Positions 45,017 to 53,721 of a DNA stretch of 64,000 nucleotides are shown here, piece by piece. A program made the position numbers and the translations under genes. The notes under the pieces were generated by a model. That model saw nothing but the letters and a program-made list of their open reading frames with translations. It did not search any database and was not told the DNA's origin. The number at the start of each line of letters is the position of its first letter. The first letter of the stretch is position 1. Origin of the DNA: Blautia coccoides (lineage in GTDB: Bacteria; Bacillota; Clostridia; Lachnospirales; Lachnospiraceae); NCBI RefSeq assembly GCF_034355335.1, contig NZ_CP136422.1:5988501-6052500 (forward strand). The letters are read 5' to 3'.

Positions 45017-46084
45017 TTATCCCAGACTGTCATCAGATCCAAAAGAATAGACTGCCACTTCATCTGTCTCACGATTTGCACAGATCAGCCTGCTCTGTAC
45101 GTCTACCTGAAACAACATGCAATTGGCTGCTCCGGCGCCTGCATCCACCCGGAACTCCTTATATTCTTCTTTTTCCATGTCGTAATAAAGTGCTATCAGT
45201 TCTCTATCCCCTTCTCTTCCGCCGATAAATACATGTTCATGCCCATCTATGGCATCACCCCATATCGCATGAGAAAAGGGCATCTTCTTCTCCCGCTCAT
45301 ATACCTGAACAAATTCATTTTTTTCATTTTTCTTAAAAATCTTGATATTCTCACCGTGAAAGGGAGATAAAATGATCAATTCTTTTTCCCCATCGTGATC
45401 CAGGTCACGGTATAAGACGTCACTGGCGGGTTCTTTCAGGATCAGCTTGCATTTCCATTGCTCCTTTGGATCTTTGGGCGGATAAACAGTATACACTCCA
45501 TTTTCTGTTCCGATCACTGCATAACTGTTTTCTTCATCCCTGTTTATACTAAAACCATGATTTTTATACAGTCCATTCAGAACAGGCTGAAACTTCAACG
45601 GATGACCGCTGTCATACTGCAGGATATTCTTCGGCAGCTCTGCTGCCCATACTCTGCCGGGGCAAGTCCAGTCTCCACTGAATGCATTCGCCGATTTTAA
45701 AGTTGCCGCAACAATATACTTTTTCCCCCGGCTGCACACGATCCCGAATCGGTGAAGAAACGGCAGCCGGCACAATGTTTTGCAGTGCCACCGCTCATTT
45801 CTCCTGTAATAATATACAAGCTCTGCATCTGACGCATCATCCGGAGAAAAAAATCCCTGTGTCGCCAGAAGAACAGGTTCGTCCCCTTCAGGAAACTGTG
45901 CCAGTGTCATGACACCTCCCGGTCCGTTCCAAAGTGTTTCTTCCGGATTTCCCTGTAAATCATATGCGCGGCATGGACCTTTACCTTCCGCACAGCAGAG
46001 TAGATGCCTTTTTCCGTCATACTCAAATTCTGTAACTGCATAACACTTTTCAATATGATCTATTACCTTTTTAACAATTTTCAT
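45017..46084 (-). CDS. Predicted cytoplasmic beta-propeller (FG-GAP/VCBS-like) protein of unknown function
   Basis: 355 residues with no signal peptide or membrane helix. Repeated short strands suggest a seven-ish-bladed propeller, and DLDHDGEKELII carries the DxDxDG calcium loop of FG-GAP/VCBS repeats. Other blades read NPEETLWNGPGGVMTLAQF and ENGVYTVYPPKD. I do not recognise a named family. Its place between the RpiB-like isomerase (6-base gap) and the dehydrogenase (23-base gap) suggests a metabolic or sensing role for the same substrate, perhaps as a lactonase-like or sugar-binding propeller. That is a guess from context. Confidence 0.7.
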   Translation of the reverse strand: MKIVKKVIDHIEKCYAVTEFEYDGKRHLLCCAEGKGPCRAYDLQGNPEETLWNGPGGVMTLAQFPEGDEPVLLATQGFFSPDDASDAELVYYYRRNERWHCKTLCRLPFLHRFGIVCSRGKKYIVAATLKSANAFSGDWTCPGRVWAAELPKNILQYDSGHPLKFQPVLNGLYKNHGFSINRDEENSYAVIGTENGVYTVYPPKDPKEQWKCKLILKEPASDVLYRDLDHDGEKELIILSPFHGENIKIFKKNEKNEFVQVYEREKKMPFSHAIWGDAIDGHEHVFIGGREGDRELIALYYDMEKEEYKEFRVDAGAGAANCMLFQVDVQSRLICANRETDEVAVYSFGSDDSLG

Positions 46085-46090
46085 ATAACA

Positions 46091-46531
46091 CTATCTTTCT
46101 GCATCGTATTCCTTATACGCGTCTACTTTAACCTGTGAAGAACTTCCTGAAATAAAATCATTTTGTATAAACACTGTTGTCAGCTCTTCCCGCACTTTAT
46201 CACCAATGGTAAAAGCCCCCATGCAGAGTATATTTGCATCATTTGACAGCCGTGACCTTTTTGCCGAATATGTATCTGACACCAATGCGGCATATGCGCC
46301 TTTTACCTTATTTGCCGCAATAGACATTCCGATCCCTGTGCCGCAGAGCAGGATTCCTCTGTCATATTCCTTATCTGCCACTGCCCTGGCAACTGAAAAA
46401 GCCACGTGAGCGTACACCGCATCTGTACTGCCAAAGTCAGTCACTGTGCCCAGTCCCTCCCTGGTAATATAATCTATCAGTCTCTTCTTGGCTTCCTCCG
46501 CATTGGGATCACAGCCAATCGCAATTTTCAT
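46091..46531 (-). CDS. RpiB/LacAB-family sugar-phosphate isomerase
   Basis: 146 residues, typical RpiB size. The catalytic Cys is in GILLCGTGIGMSIAANK, and SDTYSAKRSRLSNDANILCMG contains the conserved ligand-binding Asn and Arg positions. The N-terminal loop reads GCDPNAEE instead of the usual GxDHAG, which suggests a substrate other than ribose 5-phosphate. Next to DhaK and DhaL genes, it matches the DerI type, which converts D-erythrulose 4-phosphate to D-erythrose 4-phosphate in tetritol and apiose pathways. That assignment rests on gene order. GAGGT precedes the ATG. Confidence 0.88.
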   Translation of the reverse strand: MKIAIGCDPNAEEAKKRLIDYITREGLGTVTDFGSTDAVYAHVAFSVARAVADKEYDRGILLCGTGIGMSIAANKVKGAYAALVSDTYSAKRSRLSNDANILCMGAFTIGDKVREELTTVFIQNDFISGSSSQVKVDAYKEYDAER

Positions 46532-46550
46532 ATCTTACCTCATTTCTGTC

Positions 46551-47189
46551 TCACAGCAATTCCCCTATTCCTTGGGCCATTGCATTTAAAAGAAGATCAC
46601 AGGATACAGCGCCGGCATCCAGCACACCTCTGGAACGCTCCCCGAGACGGGATGCTCTTCCATACCTGGCGGTCAAGTCTCTGGTACGTTCTTTCCCCTG
46701 CCCGGACGCAGCGCACATGGCATCCAGTGCTGATCTAAAGTCCGCTTCAGCCGCTGCCGCCTGCTGCACCGCATCTATTGCAGGAGATAAACTGTCCACT
46801 AAAGTCTTGTCCCCTTTTCGGGCATCCACAATTGTAAAAAGTTCTTCTTCCGCAGCTTTCAGCATTTGGGATAACTCACTGAGTCCTATCACGTCCTTAC
46901 CGTCTGCCGCTTCTGACATTGCCATGAAAATGGTTCCGTAGATAGGACCCATTGATCCTCCTATCCCGTTGAGCAGAACCATACCCAGGTGATAAAGCCC
47001 TTCCGTAAAACTGTAATCCACGTCTTTATACTGATTTAAGAACATAGTAAAGCCTTTGTTCATATTCGCTCCGTGGTCACCGTCTCCAATGACTCCATCT
47101 ATCTGGCCAAGATACTCCTTATTCTCCTGGATCACCTGAACCATTCTCAACAAAATGGATTTTCCTTCTGTGTTTTTAAATGCCTGCAT
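46551..47189 (-). CDS. dhaL: DhaL-type kinase subunit (nucleotide-binding)
   Basis: 212 residues, all-helical DhaL family. The magnesium/nucleotide-binding Asp residues are in GVIGDGDHGANMNKGF, with GIGGSMGPIYGTIF and the late GERSRGVLDAGAVS motif. Together with the DhaK-type protein it phosphorylates dihydroxyacetone or a related ketose. Separate DhaK and DhaL chains usually take phosphate from a DhaM PTS protein, which is not encoded here. GGAGG precedes the ATG. It lies 74 bases after the dhaK-like gene. Confidence 0.92.
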   Translation of the reverse strand: MQAFKNTEGKSILLRMVQVIQENKEYLGQIDGVIGDGDHGANMNKGFTMFLNQYKDVDYSFTEGLYHLGMVLLNGIGGSMGPIYGTIFMAMSEAADGKDVIGLSELSQMLKAAEEELFTIVDARKGDKTLVDSLSPAIDAVQQAAAAEADFRSALDAMCAASGQGKERTRDLTARYGRASRLGERSRGVLDAGAVSCDLLLNAMAQGIGELL

Positions 47190-47263
47190 AATATACCTCC
47201 ATCATGTATATCCATATGCCGTTTACCCTATGTCCTCATATCCCCAGGTGTGTCCCTGATCTT

Positions 47264-48253
47264 CTACTTCCATCCCATACTGTATGCAGGCATGGCAAGC
47301 AGTTCCTTCAGTTCATCGTCTGTCTTCATCAGTGACAAAGTGGCTCCTGCCATATCCAGTGATGTAAAATAATTCCCCACATATGCCCGATAAACACCAA
47401 TTCCCTTTTCAGTCAGCTGCTTTTCCACCTCATTATAAAGAACATACAATTCCATAACCGGTGTAGCGCCAAGCCCGGACAAAAGGACCGCTGCCTCATC
47501 TCCTGCCTTATACGGATGATCCGCAAGTATCATGTCCAGCATTCTTTCTGCCAGTTTATCGGCTGTTTCCATTGGCACCACTGCCACTCCCGGTTCCCCG
47601 TGATGACCGATCCCAAGCTCCATGGTCCCCTCTTCTATCTCAAACCCCGGATGTCCGATTGCAGGCAGAACGCATGGTTTCAGCCCCACACCAACCGATC
47701 TGGTATTGTCGATAGCTTTCTGCGCTGTCGCCGCAACCTGGTCCAAATCTGCCCCCTGTGCCGCTTTTGCACCAGCCGCCTTCCACATGAGGATCTCGCC
47801 TGCAACACCACGCCTTTTTTCCCGCTGTTCCTTTGGAGCTGATGCCACATCGTCATTGGCAATTACGGTCCTGACTTTGATTCCCTGCTTTTCTGCCATT
47901 TTGACCGCCATCTTTACATTCATATTGTCGCCTGAATAATTGCCGTACAGACAGACAACACCTTTTCCCTGGTCAGCACATTTCATGGCATCCAGAAATG
48001 CACCTGGCGTCGGAGAAGAAAAAATTTCGCCCACGGCCGCTGCATCACATAAGTTTTTCCCCACATATCCCACAAATGCAGGCTTATGCCCGGAACCGCC
48101 GCCGGTCACCACGCCTACTTTATCCCTTGGAATATTTTTTGCCTTTACCACACGCGGATTTGATGTTCTCTCCACAAGATCACAGTGCGCTTTGAAAAAT
48201 CCCTGCAGCATTTCGTCTACTATGTTATCCGGGTCGTTTAATATTCTCTGCAT
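47264..48253 (-). CDS. dhaK: DhaK-type ketose kinase subunit
   Basis: 329 residues. Substrate-binding signatures are GGGSGHKPAFVGYVG, the Asp in NYSGDNMNVKMA, and the His expected to bind the ketone covalently in LGIGHHGEPGVA. DhaK proteins bind dihydroxyacetone; relatives in tetritol and apionate pathways (DerK, LerK) phosphorylate erythrulose. The glycosidase and RpiB-like neighbours favour a tetrulose here over dihydroxyacetone. It starts four bases after the glycosidase stop. Confidence 0.92.
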   Translation of the reverse strand: MQRILNDPDNIVDEMLQGFFKAHCDLVERTSNPRVVKAKNIPRDKVGVVTGGGSGHKPAFVGYVGKNLCDAAAVGEIFSSPTPGAFLDAMKCADQGKGVVCLYGNYSGDNMNVKMAVKMAEKQGIKVRTVIANDDVASAPKEQREKRRGVAGEILMWKAAGAKAAQGADLDQVAATAQKAIDNTRSVGVGLKPCVLPAIGHPGFEIEEGTMELGIGHHGEPGVAVVPMETADKLAERMLDMILADHPYKAGDEAAVLLSGLGATPVMELYVLYNEVEKQLTEKGIGVYRAYVGNYFTSLDMAGATLSLMKTDDELKELLAMPAYSMGWK

Positions 48254-48257
48254 ATCA

Positions 48258-50153
48258 TTACCCTTTCCGCACTTTCTGCCTTCTATATTCCTCCAGTGAT
48301 GATTTGGGGTTCTCGGAAGTATCGATCCTGTATGGCTCCTGTATTTTCTTTAATTTAAATGCCCAGTCCTGCCTGCCCGGATACTCCGGTAAATGGATCA
48401 TACCTACCGCACTGACACTTAATTTTGTACTTCCGCTCCAGGTTCCGTCACAGGGATCAAACCATATAAAATCATATTTTTCATATGGGCGCAGTCCCCG
48501 TACCGCGACTCTTGGACAATCCCTTTCCACATATCCCAGGATCAGATCCCTTTTCTCGGTGGCAGAAGCAAAAGCCCAGCCTCTATACCCGTAAGGATCT
48601 CCTGCTTTATTGGGTGTCACCAATTCAGCATTGGGAATCAGTTCCGTATATCTGCTGCCCTCAGACAAGAGGAAATCTCGCACATATTTCACCTGGTAAC
48701 TCACCGGGAAAGTCATGGTATCCCAGATATTATAGAGATTGCCCTCTTCAATATTGGCTCCCCATCCGCCTTCAAATCCGGCCAGAACACCCCCATAAGC
48801 ACCGCTCAAAACACTTCCGTAATACCCGGATCGGCAGTTTAAATGGTCTTCCTCACTGTCGGCTGTGAGGGTGCCTAACTCTGTAACGGTATTTCCGTTT
48901 TCATCTATTTTCATGGAGGATTCCGGGTAACCGGAATAATAAGGTTCACCGTTGACTGCCGGACAGGCAGGAGAAGCGTGGAAGATATCCGTGAGATACC
49001 AGTAGTGTTCATGTTCACGCCAATTTCCGGTCTGATGAAGTGTCAGCCAGTGCTGCTCTTTTGGGCCTCCGTAATTGATCAGGGTACTGGGGGAAGGATT
49101 GGTTCCCATCAGGGTTCCGAAAGGCGGCCTGCCGTAAGTATCTATCAGCAGATCAATGGGTTCATTGAATTCACGGCTGTCTATGGTATTCATCTTGATA
49201 TCAAAATGGATAGGGCTGAAAATACAGTTGTTTACCTGGTAACGCGCAAATATATACTGAATATACCTGGTATAAACCATAGGCCAGTCGTAATAATATT
49301 TCCAGGTTTTTGAGCAGTCACGGCGTATTGCTTCGATAAACACTGTAATGCCGTGCCTGTTCAGCCAGTCAATCTTTTTATCCAGTACCTTGAAATATTC
49401 CGGGTTGATCCTGTCATAATCAGGAACAATCTCTTCATAACCTTCTACCTTACCCGGGAAAAAGAATGGCCTTCCGCCTTCATTATGCATAGCTTTACAG
49501 GGTGCTGTATCTTTTCTGACTCCCTGTCTGGATGAACCATCTACAGTCCATGCGTTTCTAACTGCTGTTTCATGTCCGTCATCCAACATGATCCATGCAT
49601 CTTCACCGTCATCAGCCCAGGTAGGGAAAGACGCGATCATGCCAACAGTATTAAATCCCTGGCGGATCCTCTGCCTAGCCATATCTTTTATACTCATGCT
49701 GCTGCCGATCGGATGCTCAGTTTCACTCTCATCCCAGGGATATCTGTATGTTGCCAATCCCCACCAGGTATCTCCTACCATTACAAAGGGTGTTCCGTCT
49801 GCATACTGCATGGCATGTCCGTTTTTACTGGCTCTTATGATACCTCTGCGTGTCTGTACCTCTTGTTTCTCTTCCTCAGTCCAAGGAATACCCACAAATG
49901 CTCCCGTCACTCCCACAAGACCTTTATCTTCTACGTTTGCCCCTGTTGTGTATGTCCAAAGCCCCGGGCGGACCGCTGTCACTCTGATCCTGAATACATT
50001 ATCCCCATCCCAGAAGCCAAAACACTTCTTATCAAAATCCGGCCCCTTCAGATGCGCCCATACACAGACGTCTGTATAATGATTCTCATATTTACCCTCA
50101 GCGTACAGTACGATCTCAAACGTTTCCCACAAATGGATCTCTCCATTCCCCAT
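48258..50153 (-). CDS. GH140/apiosidase-like glycoside hydrolase (DUF5060-DUF4038 type)
   Basis: 631 residues. An N-terminal beta domain (WETFEIVLYAEGKYENHYTD, about 8-75) resembles DUF5060. A TIM-barrel about 105-490 starts TPFVMVGDTWWGL as in DUF4038/apiosidase proteins, and a C-terminal beta domain (about 525-610, YDFIWFDPCDGTW) resembles the collagen-binding-like module found with it. Characterised GH140 members release apiose from rhamnogalacturonan II. The region where an active-site acid is usual reads CIFSPIHFDIKMNT, so catalysis and specificity are uncertain. There is no signal peptide; it would act on an imported glycoside. AGGAGG precedes the ATG. Confidence 0.82.
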   Translation of the reverse strand: MGNGEIHLWETFEIVLYAEGKYENHYTDVCVWAHLKGPDFDKKCFGFWDGDNVFRIRVTAVRPGLWTYTTGANVEDKGLVGVTGAFVGIPWTEEEKQEVQTRRGIIRASKNGHAMQYADGTPFVMVGDTWWGLATYRYPWDESETEHPIGSSMSIKDMARQRIRQGFNTVGMIASFPTWADDGEDAWIMLDDGHETAVRNAWTVDGSSRQGVRKDTAPCKAMHNEGGRPFFFPGKVEGYEEIVPDYDRINPEYFKVLDKKIDWLNRHGITVFIEAIRRDCSKTWKYYYDWPMVYTRYIQYIFARYQVNNCIFSPIHFDIKMNTIDSREFNEPIDLLIDTYGRPPFGTLMGTNPSPSTLINYGGPKEQHWLTLHQTGNWREHEHYWYLTDIFHASPACPAVNGEPYYSGYPESSMKIDENGNTVTELGTLTADSEEDHLNCRSGYYGSVLSGAYGGVLAGFEGGWGANIEEGNLYNIWDTMTFPVSYQVKYVRDFLLSEGSRYTELIPNAELVTPNKAGDPYGYRGWAFASATEKRDLILGYVERDCPRVAVRGLRPYEKYDFIWFDPCDGTWSGSTKLSVSAVGMIHLPEYPGRQDWAFKLKKIQEPYRIDTSENPKSSLEEYRRQKVRKG

Positions 50154-50165
50154 ACAATATTCCTC

Positions 50166-51035
50166 CTATAATTCCCAGATCATTTTTGCTTCCCTGCAGG
50201 CCTCATCATAATATCGGTTCTCATTTCCCCTGCTTACAATCTCAAGAGAACAGATATCAACTTCCTTAAGTGCCCCTTTTGACTTCATTCTCTGATAGAA
50301 GTCATGGATGGTCTCTATACTGAAATCACCGTCTTTTTGTGAAAATGCAGGATGCTTGTCTCCGTACAGAGGGCTTGTTTTATCCCTCATCACACAATTA
50401 GCCAAATGCATGTGATGTATCCACGGCTTCAGTGACTGAAAACTTTCCTCTATATCCTCTCCTAATTGAGAAAAATGGCTGGTATCAAAGGTGATTCCCA
50501 CATTGCGGAAACTGCTGTCTTTAAAAATATCCTGCACCAGTTTTGTCTCTCCAACTGCCAGATACGGATCTGTCCTCACTGGGAATGGTTCCACAGAAAC
50601 TTCCAGACGGCTTCCCCGACAGTAAATGTCAAGTTCCTCCAGAGACTTTCGCATCTGCTCCGCAATACATTTTTTATCCTTATCACCTTTCCAGTCAGGA
50701 CCGCTGGCGACCACTATTCTGACACATCCCATACGGACTGCATGGTCAATGTGGCCTTTGCACTTATCCACGCTTTTTTTCCGTTCTGCCTCATCTCCTG
50801 ATGATATATCGATACCATCTCTCTTTATAGGCAGTCCCCCCAGATACACTGTATCCAGACCGGTATCCTCTGACATCTTACGGATGGTGTTCTCCTCTTC
50901 TTTGGAACCTTCAAAATATATCTCTGCACAATTAAACACTTTCTGATTTTTTGTCTTCTCAATAACCTGCGACATTACCGTAATATCATTGATAGCTGCC
51001 GGATAGATGGGTGTAAGACATATCCCGTATTTCAT
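50166..51035 (-). CDS. Xylose isomerase-like TIM-barrel protein (isomerase or decarboxylase)
   Basis: 289 residues. Metal-ligand strands are visible as VSVEPFPVR (Glu), ITFDTSHFSQ (Asp/His), IHHMHLANC (His) and ICSLEIVSRG (Glu). The family includes sugar isomerases, epimerases and, in the apionate pathway, a 3-oxo-isoapionate decarboxylase that makes L-erythrulose. That activity would fit the downstream DhaK/DhaL/RpiB genes, but I cannot assign it from sequence. AGGAGG precedes the ATG. It lies 12 bases before the glycosidase gene. Confidence 0.84.
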   Translation of the reverse strand: MKYGICLTPIYPAAINDITVMSQVIEKTKNQKVFNCAEIYFEGSKEEENTIRKMSEDTGLDTVYLGGLPIKRDGIDISSGDEAERKKSVDKCKGHIDHAVRMGCVRIVVASGPDWKGDKDKKCIAEQMRKSLEELDIYCRGSRLEVSVEPFPVRTDPYLAVGETKLVQDIFKDSSFRNVGITFDTSHFSQLGEDIEESFQSLKPWIHHMHLANCVMRDKTSPLYGDKHPAFSQKDGDFSIETIHDFYQRMKSKGALKEVDICSLEIVSRGNENRYYDEACREAKMIWEL

Positions 51036-51084
51036 GCTATACTGCCTCCTGTATTACCTGGATCCTGTGCTCTTAAGAAGATAT

Positions 51085-51106
51085 GCGGCCTGTATATACA
51101 AGCCGC
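51085..51106 (-). promoter_or_regulatory. Intra-operon hairpin between the RraA-like and TIM-barrel genes
   Basis: In the minus-strand transcript GCGGCTTGTA pairs with TACAGGCCGC (one G-U) around a TA centre, giving a stem of about ten pairs in a 101-base gap. There is no T-run, so it is more likely an mRNA processing or stability element than a terminator. Confidence 0.5.
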
Positions 51107-51136
51107 AAGTTAAGGTTTCCCTATTCTTCAAAGACA

Positions 51137-51844
51137 TTATTTCATTCTGTTAAGTGTTTCATCATGCTCAAATCCTAAATTGTCATAATGCTCTGTACGG
51201 ACAGCAATATCGTCCTCCAACTGCATTTTTGCAAACATAATAACCTCTTCTGCGCGTTCTCTGGGGATCACCAGAACACCATCGTCATCTGCGCATACAA
51301 TATCGCCCGGCTTCACGGTTACACCTGCACAGTTGACCGGAATGTTCAATGCCCCCGGTTCTACTCTTCCATATGCATGGGTAAACGTTCTTTTTGTACA
51401 GAATACCGGTGCCTTTTCAAGATTTGTCTCATAAGAGTCTCTGCATCCTCCGTCCAGAACCACGCCTTCAATACCGCGTTCCATCATAGTCATAGCGATT
51501 TCCGAGCCCCAAAGCCCACCTCTGACACCTTCCATATCCACAACGATAACCGTATCCTTTGCACGTTCCGGAGTGATCTCTCCCACAAAATTATAGATTT
51601 TATTACACTCTTTTCCTAATTCCTCTCTCCACTCCTCCGGTGTCTTACATACCTTTACAGCATCGGATTTCGGAAGCAGCTTGATCGTGTAGGCAAACCC
51701 TTTAAATTCAATCCCATCTCTGAGAGGCCGCATGGCCTCATTCATGGTTCCTTTGTCCACCAAACCAATGGCATCCATGCCATCGCAGAGGTCCGCGCAT
51801 CTGTATTTTCTAAGCTCCTTGATCAATTCTGTATCTGTCATCAT
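51137..51844 (-). CDS. RraA-like aldolase/decarboxylase family protein
   Basis: 235 residues. The family core is visible: CADLCDGMDAIG, GGLWGSEIAMTMMERGIEGVVLDGGCRDS (the Gly-rich anion loop and GxRD motif) and GDIVCADDDGVLVIP. In this family the Arg and Asp of CRDS bind substrate and metal in 4-hydroxy-4-methyl-2-oxoglutarate aldolases and oxaloacetate decarboxylases; RraA itself inhibits RNase E. In a catabolic operon an enzymatic retro-aldol or decarboxylase role on a 2-oxoacid is more likely. GGAGG lies eight bases before the ATG. It is encoded directly after the two sugar permeases. Confidence 0.85.
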   Translation of the reverse strand: MMTDTELIKELRKYRCADLCDGMDAIGLVDKGTMNEAMRPLRDGIEFKGFAYTIKLLPKSDAVKVCKTPEEWREELGKECNKIYNFVGEITPERAKDTVIVVDMEGVRGGLWGSEIAMTMMERGIEGVVLDGGCRDSYETNLEKAPVFCTKRTFTHAYGRVEPGALNIPVNCAGVTVKPGDIVCADDDGVLVIPRERAEEVIMFAKMQLEDDIAVRTEHYDNLGFEHDETLNRMK

Positions 51845-51872
51845 TTTAATTTCCTCCGTATACTATTATTTT

Positions 51873-52751
51873 TTAATATAAACTATCCCGTTCCATTACT
51901 TTTCTCATAAAAACTGTGATTATCATAGCTAGTACAAACAATATGACTGCTATTACATTGCCATATCCAAGATTGAAGTTCTGGAATGCATTTACAAACA
52001 GATGCATTGGAAGAACCTCTGTGGAATGATTCGGTCCGCCGGCTGTCATAACATAGATCAGGTCAAAGGAACGCAGTGCTCCGATGGTCTGTAAGATAAT
52101 GACCATCTTGGTGATATCCCAGGACATGGGAATTACCATGGTTTTTATCATTTTCCAACCTGTTGCTCCATCCAGTTTCGCACTTTCGATCACTTCTGAT
52201 GGTATATTCATGAATCCTGAATTAAAGAGTATGACCTGTACTCCTAATCCACTCCATATCTGTGCAAATACCACTGCCACCAGCGCAAGCTTCGGGTCCG
52301 CAATGGGCGATATGTAATATTGCCCCAGTCCAATGGCTTCCATTAAAGGCTTTAATATACCCATACTGGGACTGTATATATAACTCCATATAAATCCTGC
52401 CGCAACAGAAGGAAGAACATTAGGTACGAACAGCAAAATTTTATAAATCCGATACCCTTTAGGCTGCAGATAAACCAGATATCCATATAAGAAACCAAGG
52501 ATCACCTGGAACGTTGTGGTCAAGACAATAAATATAAGTGAAATTCTCATGGATTTCCAGAAAAGTGTTGATTTGAATACACTTATATAATTTTCAAACC
52601 CCACAAAATGGCTGCTGTGCAGTGTATCTGATTTCAGCATGCTCATCCACATTGCGTTGATAATGGGATATATGACCCATATGAGATAGACGATCAAGGC
52701 CGGTAAGACGAATAAGATAACCGTCAATTTACTTTTCTTTGTAATCTTCAT
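51873..52751 (-). CDS. Sugar ABC transporter permease (MalF/UgpA-type)
   Basis: 292 residues with six membrane helices, starting KLTVILFVLPALIVYLIW. The coupling (EAA) loop reads VIESAKLDGATGWKMIKTMVIP. It forms the importer channel with the other permease, 16 bases upstream. GGGGGAG precedes the ATG. The operon has no ATPase gene, so a shared MsmX/UgpC-type ATPase encoded elsewhere is expected. Confidence 0.92.
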   Translation of the reverse strand: MKITKKSKLTVILFVLPALIVYLIWVIYPIINAMWMSMLKSDTLHSSHFVGFENYISVFKSTLFWKSMRISLIFIVLTTTFQVILGFLYGYLVYLQPKGYRIYKILLFVPNVLPSVAAGFIWSYIYSPSMGILKPLMEAIGLGQYYISPIADPKLALVAVVFAQIWSGLGVQVILFNSGFMNIPSEVIESAKLDGATGWKMIKTMVIPMSWDITKMVIILQTIGALRSFDLIYVMTAGGPNHSTEVLPMHLFVNAFQNFNLGYGNVIAVILFVLAMIITVFMRKVMERDSLY

Positions 52752-52767
52752 TTTGCTCTCCCCCGTC

Positions 52768-53643
52768 CTATCCTTTAATAGCGCCTGCGATCATACCCTT
52801 TTCAATTTTCTCCTGTGCAAATGCATAGAATAAAATGGCCGGTATGATCGAGATCATGATTCCCGCTGCCAACTGTGTATATTCCGAGTTATACTCTGTG
52901 ATAAATCCCATCAAGCCATTGGGCAATGTCTTTTTAGACGGGTCACTGATCAGCAGCATGGAGATCAACAATTCATTCCATGAGGACAGCACAGTCAATA
53001 TCGAGATTGTCACCACTCCGTCCTTAGAAAGAGGAGCTATGATTTTGAAAAATATATTCGCAGTGGAACAGCCGTCAATGATCGCACATTCTTCCAGTTC
53101 CCTGGGCAGCGCAGACATAAAACCTTCCAGTATAAATATTGATATGGGAACCCTGAAAGCTCCATAAACCAGTCCCAGAACCTCCAGACTGTTATTCATG
53201 TTCATATTTCCAACCATGGTATAGATCGGAATTACCGTAGAGTGAATAGGAATCATCATTCCGGCAATAAAAAACATATATAATATCTTTTTTCCTTTAA
53301 ACTTAAACCTGGACAAAACATAACTGACCGGTGTGGATAAAATGATCGTGAGTATAACTGCAACTGCAGTTGCCCTGACACTGCTCAGCATATAAAGAGG
53401 AATCTTCGATCCTGTCCAGGCTATCATGTAATTTGAAAATTCCCAGACCTTTGGCAAGCCCCATGTATTTTTCGCAAGGTCTACACGTGATTTAAAGGAT
53501 GTAAAAAATAACCACATAAGAGGTAAAACCACAAGAACTGCTGCGATCGTCAAAGCCAAATACACTAACGTTTTTGTTTTTGGATTTTTGATCACTGTTA
53601 CACTGTCCTGCTTAAAATTATCTTTTTTCTTTTTTCCAATCAT
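52768..53643 (-). CDS. Sugar ABC transporter permease (MalG/UgpE-type)
   Basis: 291 residues with six membrane helices and the MalG-type TFTSFKSR-like motif after helix 1 (FFTSFKSRVDLAKN). The coupling loop is LEECAIIDGCSTANIFFKIIAPL. It lies downstream of the binding-protein gene beyond a strong hairpin, a common arrangement that lets the binding protein be made in excess. AGGAG precedes the ATG. Confidence 0.92.
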   Translation of the reverse strand: MIGKKKKDNFKQDSVTVIKNPKTKTLVYLALTIAAVLVVLPLMWLFFTSFKSRVDLAKNTWGLPKVWEFSNYMIAWTGSKIPLYMLSSVRATAVAVILTIILSTPVSYVLSRFKFKGKKILYMFFIAGMMIPIHSTVIPIYTMVGNMNMNNSLEVLGLVYGAFRVPISIFILEGFMSALPRELEECAIIDGCSTANIFFKIIAPLSKDGVVTISILTVLSSWNELLISMLLISDPSKKTLPNGLMGFITEYNSEYTQLAAGIMISIIPAILFYAFAQEKIEKGMIAGAIKG

Positions 53644-53664
53644 TTTTACAACCCTTCTCCTGAA

Positions 53665-53690
53665 TACCGGCTGCTGTGAGACAGCCGGTA
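53665..53690 (-). promoter_or_regulatory. Stem-loop between binding-protein and permease genes
   Basis: TACCGGCTG and CAGCCGGTA form a perfect nine-pair stem with an 8-base loop in the 78-base gap. No T-run follows. Position and shape fit a 3' mRNA-stabilising or partial-termination element for the binding-protein message. Confidence 0.7.
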
Positions 53691-53721
53691 CTCATGAAAT
53701 AATGTCAACTACTTTTAGTGA

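Noticed and set aside
51137..51844. RraA-like protein as an RNase E inhibitor
   Set aside because: It is embedded in a sugar catabolic operon and keeps the aldolase-type CRDS motif; the regulatory role belongs to gamma-proteobacterial RraA.
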